Positions 17,918 through 27,221 of a stretch of DNA of 64,000 nucleotides are shown in pieces. The notes under the pieces were generated by a model, which was not told where the DNA came from, did not search any database, and saw only the letters and a list, made by a program, of their open reading frames with translations. Every line of letters starts with the position of its first letter. Position 1 is the first letter of the stretch. The position numbers and the translations under genes are program-made. Source of the stretch: Alistipes sp. (lineage in GTDB: Bacteria; Bacteroidota; Bacteroidia; Bacteroidales; Rikenellaceae); the NCBI GenBank assembly GCA_017936685.1, contig JAGBFA010000006.1:24001-88000 (forward strand), written 5' to 3'.

Positions 17918-18491
17918 ATCGCAGTTTCCTGTCGCATTGCGCGACCTCCTCGCGCAGTTCGTCCAGATCGATGTTTATCATAGCCCAGTCGGCACGGCTG
18001 CGCATCTCGTCGTCCGAGAGCTGGCAGGCCATGCGGCTGCGGACAGCCTGCTCGTCGGCACCGTCGCGCGCCATGGCACGCTGCAAGCGCAGCGGCTCGG
18101 GCGACATGACGGCAATGGTGCGATCGACATGCGATTCGAGTCCGGCCTCGAACAATATGGCCGACTCCAATATGACGTAATCGCTCGTCTGACGCTCGGC
18201 CCATGCCGCAAAGTCCTCCATCACGGCAGGGTGCACAACGGCATTGAGGCGGCGGCGCGCATCGTCGTCGCCGAAGATGCACGAGGCGAGATACGAGCGG
18301 TTCAGCTCCCCGCCGTCATAGCTCTGCGCACCGAACTCCCGACAGATGGCCTCGCGCAGCTGCGCGCTCTCGCGCATCAGACGCTTGGCCTCGCCGTCGG
18401 AGTCGTAGACGGCAATGCCCCGTTCGGCAAACATGCGGCACACGGTGCTCTTGCCGCTGCCGATACCTCCGGTTATACCTATTTTATACAT
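17886..18491 (-). CDS. coaE: Dephospho-CoA kinase
   Basis: 201 residues from MYKIGITGGIGSGKST; the P-loop is GGIGSGKST and is followed by the CoA-family segment AVYDSDGEAKRLM. It catalyses the last step of coenzyme A synthesis. Its ATG overlaps the stop codon of the upstream YbbR-like gene, so they are translationally coupled. The open frame continues upstream but that part is in the YbbR-like gene. Confidence 0.94.
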   Translation of the reverse strand: MYKIGITGGIGSGKSTVCRMFAERGIAVYDSDGEAKRLMRESAQLREAICREFGAQSYDGGELNRSYLASCIFGDDDARRRLNAVVHPAVMEDFAAWAERQTSDYVILESAILFEAGLESHVDRTIAVMSPEPLRLQRAMARDGADEQAVRSRMACQLSDDEMRSRADWAMINIDLDELREEVAQCDRKLRYEASRYDNRS

Positions 18492-18892
18492 CACTCCTCT
18501 CCGTTGTTTCTGAACTCTATCGACGGAACGGCACCCACCGACACTAAATCGACATCGGCGATGCGCGACGAGAGTGCCCGCTGCAACGACACGGGGTCGA
18601 TGCTTATGCTGCCCCACTCCACCTGCTCGTAACGCAGCTCCGACAGCGGAATATCGAACGTGCGCTTCTGCGACAGCACCTTGAAGTTGAACAGATCGAG
18701 TCCCTTGCCGTGTATCTTGCAATCGACATCGAACGTCTTGCCGTCGACCGTGACGGCCACCTGGTAGTCGGTCGTATAGTCGTAACCCAGTTTGGTTATG
18801 TACCACAGGACGAATGCTGCGAAAAAGAGCGTGACGAACACAGGCGATATGCAGCGTCGGATCCACGCTATGAATGATTTTATCTGTTCCAT
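18491..18892 (-). CDS. YbbR-like domain membrane protein
   Basis: 133 residues from MEQIKSFIAWIRR. One N-terminal transmembrane helix (about residues 14-33, ISPVFVTLFFAAFVLWYITK) is followed by one YbbR-like beta domain (YQVAVTVDGKTFDVDCKIHG). In Bacteroidales a protein of this kind often precedes coaE near the preprotein translocase genes, which is the case here (secDF is just upstream). The family assignment is moderate; no enzymatic motif is visible. Confidence 0.65.
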   Translation of the reverse strand: MEQIKSFIAWIRRCISPVFVTLFFAAFVLWYITKLGYDYTTDYQVAVTVDGKTFDVDCKIHGKGLDLFNFKVLSQKRTFDIPLSELRYEQVEWGSISIDPVSLQRALSSRIADVDLVSVGAVPSIEFRNNGEE

Positions 18893-18909
18893 TGGATAGA
18901 TCTTTTCGG

Positions 18910-18917
18910 CAAAGTTA
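18910..18917 (-). promoter_or_regulatory. -7 box for the YbbR-like/coaE operon
   Basis: Minus strand reads TAACTTTG, directly after the secDF terminator and 18 bp before the start codon at 18892. Confidence 0.5.
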
Positions 18918-18951
18918 AAAAAAAACGGGTCGCAACACAACGTTGCGACCC
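18918..18951 (-). terminator. Rho-independent terminator after secDF
   Basis: Perfect 10-bp stem GGGTCGCAAC (18927-18936) with GTTGCGACCC (18942-18951), followed on the minus strand by a run of eight to nine T. Confidence 0.85.
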
Positions 18952-18975
18952 AGAATTTGTCACACCTATATCGAA

Positions 18976-21870
18976 TTAGGCGTTAGGCTGCGACTCTTTC
19001 GGTGCCGCCACGGCCTTTTTCTTCTGCAAATCGTATGCGATGGGCGTTGCGATGAATACAGAGGTGTAGGTACCGATGATCACACCGAGGATCAACGCGA
19101 ACACGAAGCCGCGGATAGTCTCGCCGCCGAAGATGAAGATGGCCAGCAGAGTAACCAGCGTCGTACCCGAGGTGTTGATGGTACGCGACAGCGTAGCGCA
19201 GATGGCGTTATCGATATTGGTCTTGATGTTACGCTTGGGATAGAGACCGATATACTCGCGGATACGGTCGAAGATAACCACCGTATCGTTGATCGAGTAA
19301 CCGATGATGGTCAGGATCGCTGCGATGAATGCCTGGTTGACCTCCAAGTTGAACGGCATGATCGAGTAGAGCAGCGAGAAGAGACCGATGACCAAAATGG
19401 CGTTGTGCGCCAGACCGAGCGTGGCACCCGTAGCCCACTGCCACTTCTTGAATCGGATAGCGATATAGAGACCTATGGCTACCAGAGAGAAGAGCACGGC
19501 GAGGATCGAGTTGCGGGTCATCTCGCTTGCGATCGACGGACCTACCTGCTCCGACGATATGATACCCAACTTGTCGCTGCCGTCGGTCTTGAAATGAGTG
19601 TAGTCGAACGACGGATCGGCATAGAAGCCCTTGACTGCCTCGAACATGATCTGATCGACCTCGTTGTTAGCCTCCTCGTCGGTGCGGTTATAGAGGTACT
19701 GGGTAGCTACGCGCACCTGATTCTCACCGCCGAACTGCTTGACCTCCAACGATGACGAAGCTGCATCGCCCGAAGCGGCGAACTCCGTTTCGAGGCTCTG
19801 GCGCACCTGCTCGACATCGACATTCTGGTCGAAGCCGATAACGTAGGTGCGGCCGCCGGTGAACTCGATACCCTTATTCAGTCCATGGAATGCCAGCGAG
19901 ATCACCGATATGACGATCAACGAACCCGAGATGATATAAGAGTACTTGCGCTTGTCGATGAAGCTGAACTTCACGTTCGAAAGGAAGTTCTCGGTAGACT
20001 TGCGCGAGAATGCCACCTTGCCGCGACGCGCTGCGACAGCCTCCAACAGTATGCGGGTGATGAAGATCGAGCAGAAGAGCGAGGTGATGATACCTATGAT
20101 AAGGGTGGTTGCAAAGCCCTTTACCGGACCCGAACCGAAGACGAACAGAACGACACCCGTGATGATCGTGGTGAGGTTACCGTCGATGATGGCCGAATAT
20201 GCGTTCGAGAAACCGTCTTTGATAGCAAGAGCAAGACCCTTGCCGCCGCGCAGCTCCTCCTTGACACGCTCGAAGATGATGACGTTGGCATCGACGGCCA
20301 TACCCATCGTCAGGACGATACCTGCGATACCGGGCAGCGTCAGCACGGCACCGAACGAAACCAAGACACCCATGAGCAGCAGCACATTGAAGAGCAGTGC
20401 CACATCGGCCAGCCAACCTGCCGTCTTGTAGAAGAAGCCCATGTAGAGCAATACCAGCACGAATGCCAGCAAGAACGACCATACACCGTCGTTGATAGAC
20501 TTCTGACCCAGCGACGGACCCACTACCTCCGAGTGTACGATCGTGGCGGGTGCGGGAGCCTTGCCGGCGTTAAGCACGCTGGCCAGATCCTGCGCCTCGG
20601 TCACGCTGAAATGACCGGTGATGCTCGACTGGCCGCCGTCGATACGGCCGTTGACAACGGGAGCCGAATATACATAGTTGTCGAGAACGATAGCGATGAG
20701 CTTGCCTACATTGGCACCGGTGATATCGCCCCAGCGGGCAGCTACCGGACCGTCCATGATCATCGACACCTCGAAGCCGCCGCCATGCTGCGTTGCCTGG
20801 GCACGGGCTGTGATACCGTCACCGCCCATCACAGGCTGCAAACGTCCGTTGGCTCCCTTCAAGGCATAGAGCTGGAACCAGCCCTTGTCGCTGTCGCTGG
20901 TGCTCTTGTTAGACCAGCGCAGAGCCATGTCGGCAGGGAACAGACGAGCCACCTCGGGTATGGCAAGATACTCCGATATGGTAGCCAGATTCTTCTTCTC
21001 GGCAACGGCCACATAGGGAGGACGCATGTCGAACTGCAGCAGAGATGTCAGCGGACGACGGTTCAAAGCGGCAAGAGCCTCCTCGTCACCGGCCAGCTCG
21101 GCAGCCTGCTTGGCATAGACGATCTCATCGGCGGCATAGAATGCGTCGCTGACACCGGCCAGATTGTCGTAAACCGTCCAGAACTCCAAAGCGGCAGTGG
21201 TCGAAAGCAAGTTACGCACGCGGTCGGGCTCCTTCACGCCGGGCAGCTCCACCGAGATGCGGTTGGTGCCGGTCACCAGCTGGATATTGGGCTGCGTGAC
21301 ACCGAGAATATCGATACGGCTCTTCAAGACATTGAACGAGGTGTTTACCGAACTCTCGATCATCTCTTTCAGATCCGACGCCAACTTGCCCTTATCGTTG
21401 TTGTAGTTGCTGTCGTCGCCCACCTTCTCGAACACCTCGCACACATCGTCGCCATAGGTTGCGATGAACTTGTCGACGAATTTGTCGGGATCCTCCTCCG
21501 AAGAGGCTGCGGCGATAGCCTGCTGGAAACGCTCGTAATTGGGGTTGTGAGTATCGAGAGCAACGTCGCCTACGCGGCCGGCATGTGCCGTAACCACGTC
21601 TGCGGCCTTGATTTCGAGCATCACGTTCATACCGCCTTTAAGGTCGAGGCCGAGGTTCAGCTCGCGCTCCTTGCACTCCTTGTAGGTGTACTTGGTCACG
21701 CCGAGGTTGTAAACCACTTCGTCCCACTTGGCGGCCAGATAGGCCTCGGGATTCTCCTCCTGTGCGGCCTTGCGCTCTACGCTACGCGTAACGAACGTAA
21801 ACGAGAGCTGGAAAATGCAGGCAAGAGCCAAGAGGACTGCCAGCAATTTGATAACGCCTTTACTTTGCAT
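18976..21870 (-). CDS. secDF: SecDF fusion, protein translocase accessory subunit
   Basis: 964 residues, a natural fusion of SecD and SecF as usual in Bacteroidota; the two halves together have about 12 transmembrane segments. The SecD half has LNLGLDLKGGMNVMLEI near its start, a long periplasmic region, and MGMAVDANVIIFERVKEE. The SecF half starts near LAFHGLNKGIEFTGG and has IIGYSINDTVVIFDRIREY. The complex uses proton motive force to help SecYEG pull exported proteins through the inner membrane. Transcription ends at the strong terminator at 18918-18951. Confidence 0.97.
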   Translation of the reverse strand: MQSKGVIKLLAVLLALACIFQLSFTFVTRSVERKAAQEENPEAYLAAKWDEVVYNLGVTKYTYKECKERELNLGLDLKGGMNVMLEIKAADVVTAHAGRVGDVALDTHNPNYERFQQAIAAASSEEDPDKFVDKFIATYGDDVCEVFEKVGDDSNYNNDKGKLASDLKEMIESSVNTSFNVLKSRIDILGVTQPNIQLVTGTNRISVELPGVKEPDRVRNLLSTTAALEFWTVYDNLAGVSDAFYAADEIVYAKQAAELAGDEEALAALNRRPLTSLLQFDMRPPYVAVAEKKNLATISEYLAIPEVARLFPADMALRWSNKSTSDSDKGWFQLYALKGANGRLQPVMGGDGITARAQATQHGGGFEVSMIMDGPVAARWGDITGANVGKLIAIVLDNYVYSAPVVNGRIDGGQSSITGHFSVTEAQDLASVLNAGKAPAPATIVHSEVVGPSLGQKSINDGVWSFLLAFVLVLLYMGFFYKTAGWLADVALLFNVLLLMGVLVSFGAVLTLPGIAGIVLTMGMAVDANVIIFERVKEELRGGKGLALAIKDGFSNAYSAIIDGNLTTIITGVVLFVFGSGPVKGFATTLIIGIITSLFCSIFITRILLEAVAARRGKVAFSRKSTENFLSNVKFSFIDKRKYSYIISGSLIVISVISLAFHGLNKGIEFTGGRTYVIGFDQNVDVEQVRQSLETEFAASGDAASSSLEVKQFGGENQVRVATQYLYNRTDEEANNEVDQIMFEAVKGFYADPSFDYTHFKTDGSDKLGIISSEQVGPSIASEMTRNSILAVLFSLVAIGLYIAIRFKKWQWATGATLGLAHNAILVIGLFSLLYSIMPFNLEVNQAFIAAILTIIGYSINDTVVIFDRIREYIGLYPKRNIKTNIDNAICATLSRTINTSGTTLVTLLAIFIFGGETIRGFVFALILGVIIGTYTSVFIATPIAYDLQKKKAVAAPKESQPNA

Positions 21871-21953
21871 TGTGTAGAAATTTTTGTTATTATTCGTTTT
21901 GTTTGTAATTCTACTTTACGCCGCCACCTGTACGATAGCGAGTGTTAATCGTG

Positions 21954-21961
21954 CAAAGATA
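21954..21961 (-). promoter_or_regulatory. -7 box for secDF
   Basis: Minus strand reads TATCTTTG (TAnnTTTG), giving a leader of roughly 75-80 bases before the start codon at 21870. Confidence 0.55.
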
Positions 21962-22054
21962 CAAATAATATCGTAATATCAAAGCGTAACGGCCGTTTTT
22001 TTGCCCACGGAGAGGCTTGCCGCAGGCGTCGCGGAAGCCTTAGCACACACATAT

Positions 22055-22292
22055 CTGTCACTCCGAGGAGCCGCAGGCGACGCGGGAGGCTCAGCCCACA
22101 ACCGGTCACTCCGAGGAGCAACAAAGTTGCGACGTGGGAGTCTCACCGGCGGGAATGCGTTTGCCTGCAAAAAAAGAGATTCTCACGTCGCGATTTTCAA
22201 TCGCTCCTCAGAATGACAGAGTGGGCACGTCAACCTCGCACATAGTCCACAACCAGATTCTGCGCTTCATTTCATTCCACTCAGAATGACAG
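22055..22292. repeat. R2 dispersed repeat
   Basis: Left arm CTGTCACTCCGAGGAGCCGC, a second arm with hairpin GCAAC-AAA-GTTGC, and right arm GCGATT...AATCGC followed by CTCCTCAGAATGACAG. A third arm (CCAGATTCTGCGC...CTCAGAATGACAG) extends to 22292. Confidence 0.65.
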
Positions 22293-22323
22293 TTGGGTGG
22301 AAATCATTTCCAAAGAATTATGT

Positions 22324-22576
22324 GCCCTTTTTCATCAAAATGCCGCAGATACGACTCTCCGACAAAGCGAGACGATGGGCTGTACTGAGTGTACTGCCCA
22401 TTGACGAGCGACAAGGAGAGGAAGCAGATGCGGCGTTTTCATGGAAAAGAAACAATTTTTCGTCAAAAGCGGTATTCTACAACGCAAACGAAGATCCGCC
22501 GGATAGGACATACTTGACGTATTTCCTATTCGGCGGAGCAAGTGCGCGGCAGTAGAATGCCGCTTTTCACGAAAAA
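22324..22576. repeat. Pair of R1 elements abutting the mdh stop codon
   Basis: Two related R1 units. Central hairpins have arms GATGGGCTGTAC/GTACTGCCCATT and GATAGGACATAC/GTATTTCCTATTC. The right end CCGCTTTTCACGAAAAAT runs into the mdh stop codon (22577-22579). Confidence 0.7.
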
Positions 22577-23572
22577 TTACAGGTTGGGATTGATCTTCGA
22601 CCACTCACCAATAGGAGGCAAAACACCCAGCGAAATCACCTCGTCGCGGAGCTTGCAGAGGTGCTCGTAGCTGTTTTTGAGCGCGGCATGCTCCTCGGCT
22701 GTGCCCTCGACGAATTTGTAGGTGGCGCCCTCCTTGGTGATAGAGGTCTCCATAGCCATCATGATGTTGTGGAACTCGGGGGTATCGACATAGACACCGG
22801 CAGGCCAGCGGAACGCCTCGCCGCCCATGGCGGCTGCGATCATCTCGATAGAGATGTAGGCAGGGCTCTGGAACGACGAGCGGCCGCGCAGGTCGATGAT
22901 GTTCTTACCGCCCTGAATGACACGCTGGCGCAGAGCCTCCCAATCCTCGACGGGCATCTTGCTGCCGATAAGTTCGGTAAGAGGAGTGCCGGCAACGGTG
23001 GTGGTAGATGCGAATACGGCCATCTGCTCGCCGTGGCCGCCGTAGGTGCGGCTGTTGCGTACCTCGTCGGGCGAGATGTGGAAATACTTGGCCAGCTCGC
23101 TGCGAAGACGCGTGCTGTCGAGAGCGGCCAGAGTAGTCACCTGCGAGGGTTTCAGGCCCGACCAGATGAGCGTCACAAGACCCGTGATGTCGGCAGGGTT
23201 GAATATGACCACGACATGCTTGACATCGGGGCAATAGGTCTTTATGTCCTTACCCAGCTGCTCGGCGATAGCGGCATTGCCCTTCAACAGATCCTCGCGG
23301 GTCATGCCTGCCTTGCGTGCCGCACCGCCCGACGAGACGATATACTTGGCACCGGTCAGAGCCTCGGCGATATCGGAGGTGAAGGTGATGTTGGCACCCT
23401 CGAAGCCGCAGTGGAACAGCTCCTCGGCCACACCCTCCAATGCGGGTGCGAACGGATCGTAAAGACAGATGTTGGGAGTGAGGTGCATCATCAGGGCTGT
23501 CTGCGCCATGTTGGAGCCGATCATACCGGCCGCACCCACGATAGTAAGTTTCTCTTCGGTAAGAAATTTCAT
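22577..23572 (-). CDS. mdh: Malate dehydrogenase (lactate/malate dehydrogenase family)
   Basis: 331 residues. The NAD motif is VGAAGMIGSN near residue 13. The catalytic His is in TYGGHGEQM, and substrate-binding arginines are in AARKAGMTREDLLKGNA and LDSTRLRSELA. The Bacteroidales form is longer than the E. coli enzyme at both ends, as here. It interconverts malate and oxaloacetate, in these fermenters mostly in the reductive branch leading to succinate. It is a single gene with R1 elements at its 3' end. Confidence 0.9.
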   Translation of the reverse strand: MKFLTEEKLTIVGAAGMIGSNMAQTALMMHLTPNICLYDPFAPALEGVAEELFHCGFEGANITFTSDIAEALTGAKYIVSSGGAARKAGMTREDLLKGNAAIAEQLGKDIKTYCPDVKHVVVIFNPADITGLVTLIWSGLKPSQVTTLAALDSTRLRSELAKYFHISPDEVRNSRTYGGHGEQMAVFASTTTVAGTPLTELIGSKMPVEDWEALRQRVIQGGKNIIDLRGRSSFQSPAYISIEMIAAAMGGEAFRWPAGVYVDTPEFHNIMMAMETSITKEGATYKFVEGTAEEHAALKNSYEHLCKLRDEVISLGVLPPIGEWSKINPNL

Positions 23573-23668
23573 AGCAATGTAATATTTATGGTTGTCAAAT
23601 CCTATGGTATCAAACAGCCTGCCGTTATCTTCCGCCGCGACGGCATCTTAGCCCTCGGCCGGCAAATC

Positions 23669-24532
23669 CTACTCGGTCGGCGCAGGCAGACGATCGAGCC
23701 AGTCCGTAACGGCAGCAAACCACTCGTCGTAATACTCGAACGACTTGCGTGCGCTCCACCCATGTCCTCCCGAAGGGAAGACGTACAATGCCGCATCGGT
23801 GCCGCAGCTCTTCAATGCATTGTAATAGAGCGTGCTGTTAACCGGAGGCACGACCTTGTCGTCGTCGCAGTGAATAAGCACTGCCGGCGGAGTTGCCGCA
23901 TCGACGCGCTTATCCAAAGAAAAAAGCTCGGCCTTGCAAGGATCGTTTGCGTCCTCTGGACCGAGCAGATTTATGAATGTTCCCTCGTGACGTATCGCCT
24001 TGTCGGACGATATGACCGGGTATATAAGGATCGAAAAACTGGGCTTCGATAAAGAGAGGACACTTAAAGAAGCTGCCAGGTATCCACCGGCAGAGGTCCC
24101 CATAACACCAACCAACGAAGAATCGAAGCCCATTTCATCGGCCATAGTGCGCATCACCCGCAACGCCTCCTCGGCGTCTTCGAGCGGAATCTCACTATGC
24201 CCGTTAGGCAGTCGGTAACGCACGCATGCAACGGTATAACCCGCATCGGCAAATCGCTTGCCGAGCGCGAATCCCGTACCGACGGTATAATATCCACCTC
24301 CGGGGAAGTAAACGATAGCCTTACCGTTCTTCCGCTCGGGGTTTGCCTCAAAGATCCACATATCGGTTTGAGTAGTATTGCGCCATGCACCGCTACTCTG
24401 CTCGTAAGCCTCTCCGCTCAACCCGTTAGAGTGTGGGGCGGAATCGTTGTCCCAGAGCACTAAGTGTCTCTGCTGGGCCGAGATAGATGTTGCGAGCAAC
24501 ACTATCGAAACTATCAAACCAACTCTTTTCAT
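23669..24532 (-). CDS. Exported alpha/beta hydrolase (esterase-like)
   Basis: 287 residues. The signal peptide is KRVGLIVSIVLLATSISA, cleaved before QQRH. The hydrolase core has an oxyanion motif YFPGGGYYTVG, nucleophile elbow GTSAGGYLA, a probable Asp near HCDDDKVVP, and the catalytic His in PSGGHGWSA. It resembles BD-FAE-like and acetyl-xylan-esterase-like carbohydrate esterases. The substrate is not known and no polysaccharide genes adjoin it. It has its own TAnnTTTG box upstream. Confidence 0.8.
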   Translation of the reverse strand: MKRVGLIVSIVLLATSISAQQRHLVLWDNDSAPHSNGLSGEAYEQSSGAWRNTTQTDMWIFEANPERKNGKAIVYFPGGGYYTVGTGFALGKRFADAGYTVACVRYRLPNGHSEIPLEDAEEALRVMRTMADEMGFDSSLVGVMGTSAGGYLAASLSVLSLSKPSFSILIYPVISSDKAIRHEGTFINLLGPEDANDPCKAELFSLDKRVDAATPPAVLIHCDDDKVVPPVNSTLYYNALKSCGTDAALYVFPSGGHGWSARKSFEYYDEWFAAVTDWLDRLPAPTE

Positions 24533-24545
24533 GTAAAAGAACGTA

Positions 24546-24553
24546 CAAATATA
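24546..24553 (-). promoter_or_regulatory. -7 box for the alpha/beta hydrolase gene
   Basis: Minus strand reads TATATTTG, 14 bp before the start codon at 24532. A TTTG lies slightly closer than the usual 19-bp distance. Confidence 0.45.
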
Positions 24554-24605
24554 ATAAATATTATTTAAACAAAAACAAAAATCGATATTTTTTTACATCG
24601 TTTCG

Positions 24606-25979
24606 TTATTTTCTCAGAAATGCCCCCGTTTCGAGCAGTTCGCGCTGCAACTTCGAAACGTCGATATCGGCCACCTCGACACCGTCGCGCAAGGCCTGTG
24701 CTGCGGCGCGTCCAGCAGCCTCGCCCATAGCCATGCAGGTGGACATGACGCGAGCCGAGGCCATGGCCTCGTGGCTGAGCGATGCGCAGCGGCCTGCCAC
24801 CAACAGCCCGCCCACAGCGGCGGGGACCAGCGAACGGAAGGGAATGTCGTAACAGTCCTCGCACCAGTAGAGCGAGCAATCGCCGCCCACGGCATGGTGT
24901 ATGTCGACCGGATAGCTTGCAACGGCCACGGCATCGTCGAAGCGGCGGCACGACAGAATGTCGTCGGCCGTCAGTACGTAACGCCCCACTATGACGCGGC
25001 TCTCGCGAATGCCCATGAACGGCGCGACGCATTTCATCTCGGCATCGGCGAATCCCGGAACGAACTCTTTGAGATAACGCTCTATCTCGTAGATCTGGCG
25101 GCGCGCCACGGTCTCGCCGTGAGTATAGCTCGCAGGATCGGTCGAATCGACTCCGTTGACGCGCGACATGTTGACCCATATCTCGTCGTCGGCCATGCCC
25201 GTGATGAGTATCGTGCGCGCAACGGGAATATCTATGCCGGCCTCGCGCGCCCGAGCGATCTGACTGCGCAGACCGACAGTGATGAAGTTGCGGCGGCGGA
25301 ACTGCTCGGCAGGCATCGTATCCATATCATATATATCGGGGTGCTCGACGATGGCGCGGCGCAGGGCATCGACATCTACTCCTCGCATGCAGAACATCAG
25401 CGTCGGAGGCTGCATGCCGCCCGTCTGGTCGCCCTTGCGGCACTCGACACCGGCACGGAACGCCACATCGGCATCGCCCGTGCAGTCGATGACCGTGCGA
25501 GCGAGAATGGCCTCGCGGCCGGCTTTCGACTCTATAACCACACCGCACACCTTACCGTCGCGCTTGATGGCATCGACGCACAAGACATACATCAGCACCT
25601 CCACTCCGGCACGCTCCATCGTGGCCAGAGCCTCGCTCTTAGCCTGCTCGGGATCGATGATCGTAAGGCTGACATGCAGCTTGCAGGGGACATGCTCGCC
25701 GGCCGCACCCTTTTCGCGCAGACGATCGATGAACTGCTGCGGCAGACCCTTTATTATCTGGTTGCCCTTGCGGCCGAGGAATCCCAGTATAGGCAGGCCT
25801 ATGGCCAGATTGCCGCCTAAAAACCCGCGGCTCTCGATAAGCATGGTGCGGGCACCACCCTTGGCTGCGGCTTCGGCCGCCATGATGCCGGCAGGACCGC
25901 CGCCGACCACCAGCACATCGACTTCGCGGCGCACGGGAATCTCGCGCGCAGGTTCGGGAATGGTCTTTATGGTTGTCAT
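24606..25979 (-). CDS. FAD-dependent oxidoreductase (FAD_oxidored family)
   Basis: 457 residues from [21 protein letters not shown]; the open frame extends further upstream but a good promoter lies inside that extension. The FAD dinucleotide motif is [15 protein letters not shown] and the second FAD motif is [15 protein letters not shown]. The C-terminal part has [20 protein letters not shown] and [12 protein letters not shown], typical of the PF12831 family found near glycan genes in Bacteroidota. No signal peptide is seen. Substrate unknown. Confidence 0.8.
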   Translation of the reverse strand: MTTIKTIPEPAREIPVRREVDVLVVGGGPAGIMAAEAAAKGGARTMLIESRGFLGGNLAIGLPILGFLGRKGNQIIKGLPQQFIDRLREKGAAGEHVPCKLHVSLTIIDPEQAKSEALATMERAGVEVLMYVLCVDAIKRDGKVCGVVIESKAGREAILARTVIDCTGDADVAFRAGVECRKGDQTGGMQPPTLMFCMRGVDVDALRRAIVEHPDIYDMDTMPAEQFRRRNFITVGLRSQIARAREAGIDIPVARTILITGMADDEIWVNMSRVNGVDSTDPASYTHGETVARRQIYEIERYLKEFVPGFADAEMKCVAPFMGIRESRVIVGRYVLTADDILSCRRFDDAVAVASYPVDIHHAVGGDCSLYWCEDCYDIPFRSLVPAAVGGLLVAGRCASLSHEAMASARVMSTCMAMGEAAGRAAAQALRDGVEVADIDVSKLQRELLETGAFLRK

Positions 25980-26018
25980 AGAGATATGATTAATCATTAA
26001 CATTACACAATACGATAG

Positions 26019-26049
26019 CAAAATTACGAAAATATCGCAAAATAACAAA
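26019..26049 (-). promoter_or_regulatory. Promoter of the FAD oxidoreductase gene
   Basis: On the minus strand TTTG (26046-26049) and TAATTTTG (26019-26026) are separated by 19 bp. It supports the start codon at 25979. Confidence 0.7.
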
Positions 26050-26057
26050 CGAAACGA

Positions 26058-26092
26058 AAGGAAATAAAAAGAAAGCCGAGACAATTCTCGGC
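26058..26092 (-). terminator. Terminator after the toxin-antitoxin operon
   Basis: 6-bp stem GCCGAG (26075-26080) with CTCGGC (26087-26092), followed on the minus strand by a T-rich tract (TTTCTTTTTATTTCC). It partly overlaps the promoter region of the next gene. Confidence 0.6.
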
Positions 26093-26200
26093 TATTGTTC
26101 TTCCATCTTTATAATATTTACTTTATGCAGGCACAAACATTGCTATTATTCTCCACAAAACACAAGATGCGCCGAAGCGCACCTTTGTTCACTGTATCAA

Positions 26201-26476
26201 TCATTTGTAATGCCCCATGGCCGACACTATTATCACCTCCACGGTTTCGGCCTCAATCCGATATATCAACCTGTGTTCGGGACTCAGCCGACGCGACCAA
26301 TACCCCGAATAGTCATGTTTGAGCCGTTCGGGATTGCCGATACCTGTTTCGGGGTGCTCTTCCAACTCTAACAATATTCGATCTATTCGTTTGTTCGTTC
26401 CTTTATCCCCGCTTTTTCGGTGTGCTTTCAAATGTTCGGCAGCACACTCACTTACATTTACTTTATATCTTCCCAT
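26201..26476 (-). CDS. Txe/YoeB family toxin
   Basis: 91 residues of the RelE/YoeB fold. The C-terminal half DYSGYWSRRLSPEHRLIYRI and the final SAMGHYK match the YoeB mRNA interferase signature, including the catalytic Glu-His-Arg region and the terminal His-Tyr. YoeB toxins cleave mRNA at the ribosomal A site. The start overlaps the end of the antitoxin gene by 19 bp, as in other yefM-yoeB pairs. Confidence 0.92.
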   Translation of the reverse strand: MGRYKVNVSECAAEHLKAHRKSGDKGTNKRIDRILLELEEHPETGIGNPERLKHDYSGYWSRRLSPEHRLIYRIEAETVEVIIVSAMGHYK

Positions 26477-26739
26477 TCCTTGCGCAATTCTTCAAGAGTT
26501 ACAAATTTCGCTTCTCCCGCTTCGTACTCTTTAATGCGTCGCGAAAGTTCAGCGATATTGCGCGGATCGTCGAACCACGGGTCGCCCGACGGACTGGGAT
26601 TCATGCTGATCCCGTCACTGACTACAAGTTCGATAAGTTTTCGCCCGCGTTTGACGAATACGCGGGTATGCTCGGCCATATCAAAATACTTTTTTTGATT
26701 AGCACGTAACTCGGTAGGGCTAATAGTAATTGCGTCCAT
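26458..26739 (-). CDS. YefM/Phd-type antitoxin
   Basis: 93 residues from MDAITISPTELRANQKKYFD, the usual Phd/YefM DNA-binding N-terminus; the C-terminal half (about residues 48-93) is acidic and helical and would wrap the toxin. The start is fixed by a strong AGGAGG sequence 5 bp upstream, unusual in this genome. A longer open frame upstream is noncoding repeat sequence. Antitoxins of this type repress their own operon. Confidence 0.9.
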   Translation of the reverse strand: MDAITISPTELRANQKKYFDMAEHTRVFVKRGRKLIELVVSDGISMNPSPSGDPWFDDPRNIAELSRRIKEYEAGEAKFVTLEELRKEWEDIK

Positions 26740-26772
26740 TTTTACCTCCTTTTTCATTTCGCACATGGAATT

Positions 26773-26797
26773 ATGTACGTTTTCATGTACAAAAGTA
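26773..26797 (-). promoter_or_regulatory. Promoter and possible operator of the toxin-antitoxin operon
   Basis: Minus strand TACTTTTG at 26790-26797 fits TAnnTTTG. Directly downstream, 26773-26790 carries two copies of ATGTAC spaced by 6 bp, each with a palindromic GTAC core, a plausible autoregulatory operator. Confidence 0.4.
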
Positions 26798-26896
26798 GTG
26801 CTATATTTTGAAAATTCCAAAAAAAATATTTCACATTTAGAGCGAGCAATGCTCCTTGCCCGATTTTTCATATTATTTATCCGATACAAAAAGACG

Positions 26897-27188
26897 CGCC
26901 GAAAATACTTCCGCTCGGCAATGCTCAAATAAATTTGGCATTGCCCTCGCTTATGCGTACTTTGACTGCGTCGAAGATACTTCGCCTCGGAAAAAATGCA
27001 AGCGAGCTTGCTTTTTACTCTCGGCTTATACGCACTTTGGCTTCGCCGAAAATACTCCCGCTCGGCAATGCTCAAATAAATTTGGCATTGCCCTCGCTTA
27101 TTCGTACTTTGGCTATCGCCGAAGATACTTCGCCTCGGAAAAAATGCAAGCGAGCTTGCTTTTTTCTCTCGGCTTATTCGTATCTTTG
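26897..27188 (+). repeat. R3 promoter-carrying repeat, four tandem units
   Basis: Units start at 26897, 26969, 27044 and 27117 (72, 75, 73 and 72 bp) and alternate between two types. Type A has hairpin GGCAATGC/GGCATTGCC; type B has GCAAGC/GCTTGC. Each ends in CTTATxCGTA..TTTG-like sequence. The last unit ends in TATCTTTG, the promoter of the sirtuin gene. A degenerate fifth unit may precede them at about 26838. Confidence 0.75.
27156..27188 (+). promoter_or_regulatory. Promoter of the sirtuin gene inside the last R3 unit
   Basis: TTG (27156-27158) and TATCTTTG (27181-27188) are separated by 22 bp. The start codon is 33 bp downstream at 27222. Confidence 0.55.
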
Positions 27189-27221
27189 CATAACAAGATA
27201 AAACACAAAAAACGATTACAG

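Noticed and set aside
19885..21948. Long open frame (over 600 codons) on the plus strand
   Set aside because: It is antisense to secDF and its composition is that of the reverse complement of a real gene. Other long opposite-strand frames in this GC-rich window were rejected for the same reason.
26897..27188. Tandem repeats looked like a CRISPR array
   Set aside because: Units are contiguous with no unique spacers, and alternate between two related types. They carry promoter-like boxes, and no cas gene is in the window. The same holds for 51243-51411.
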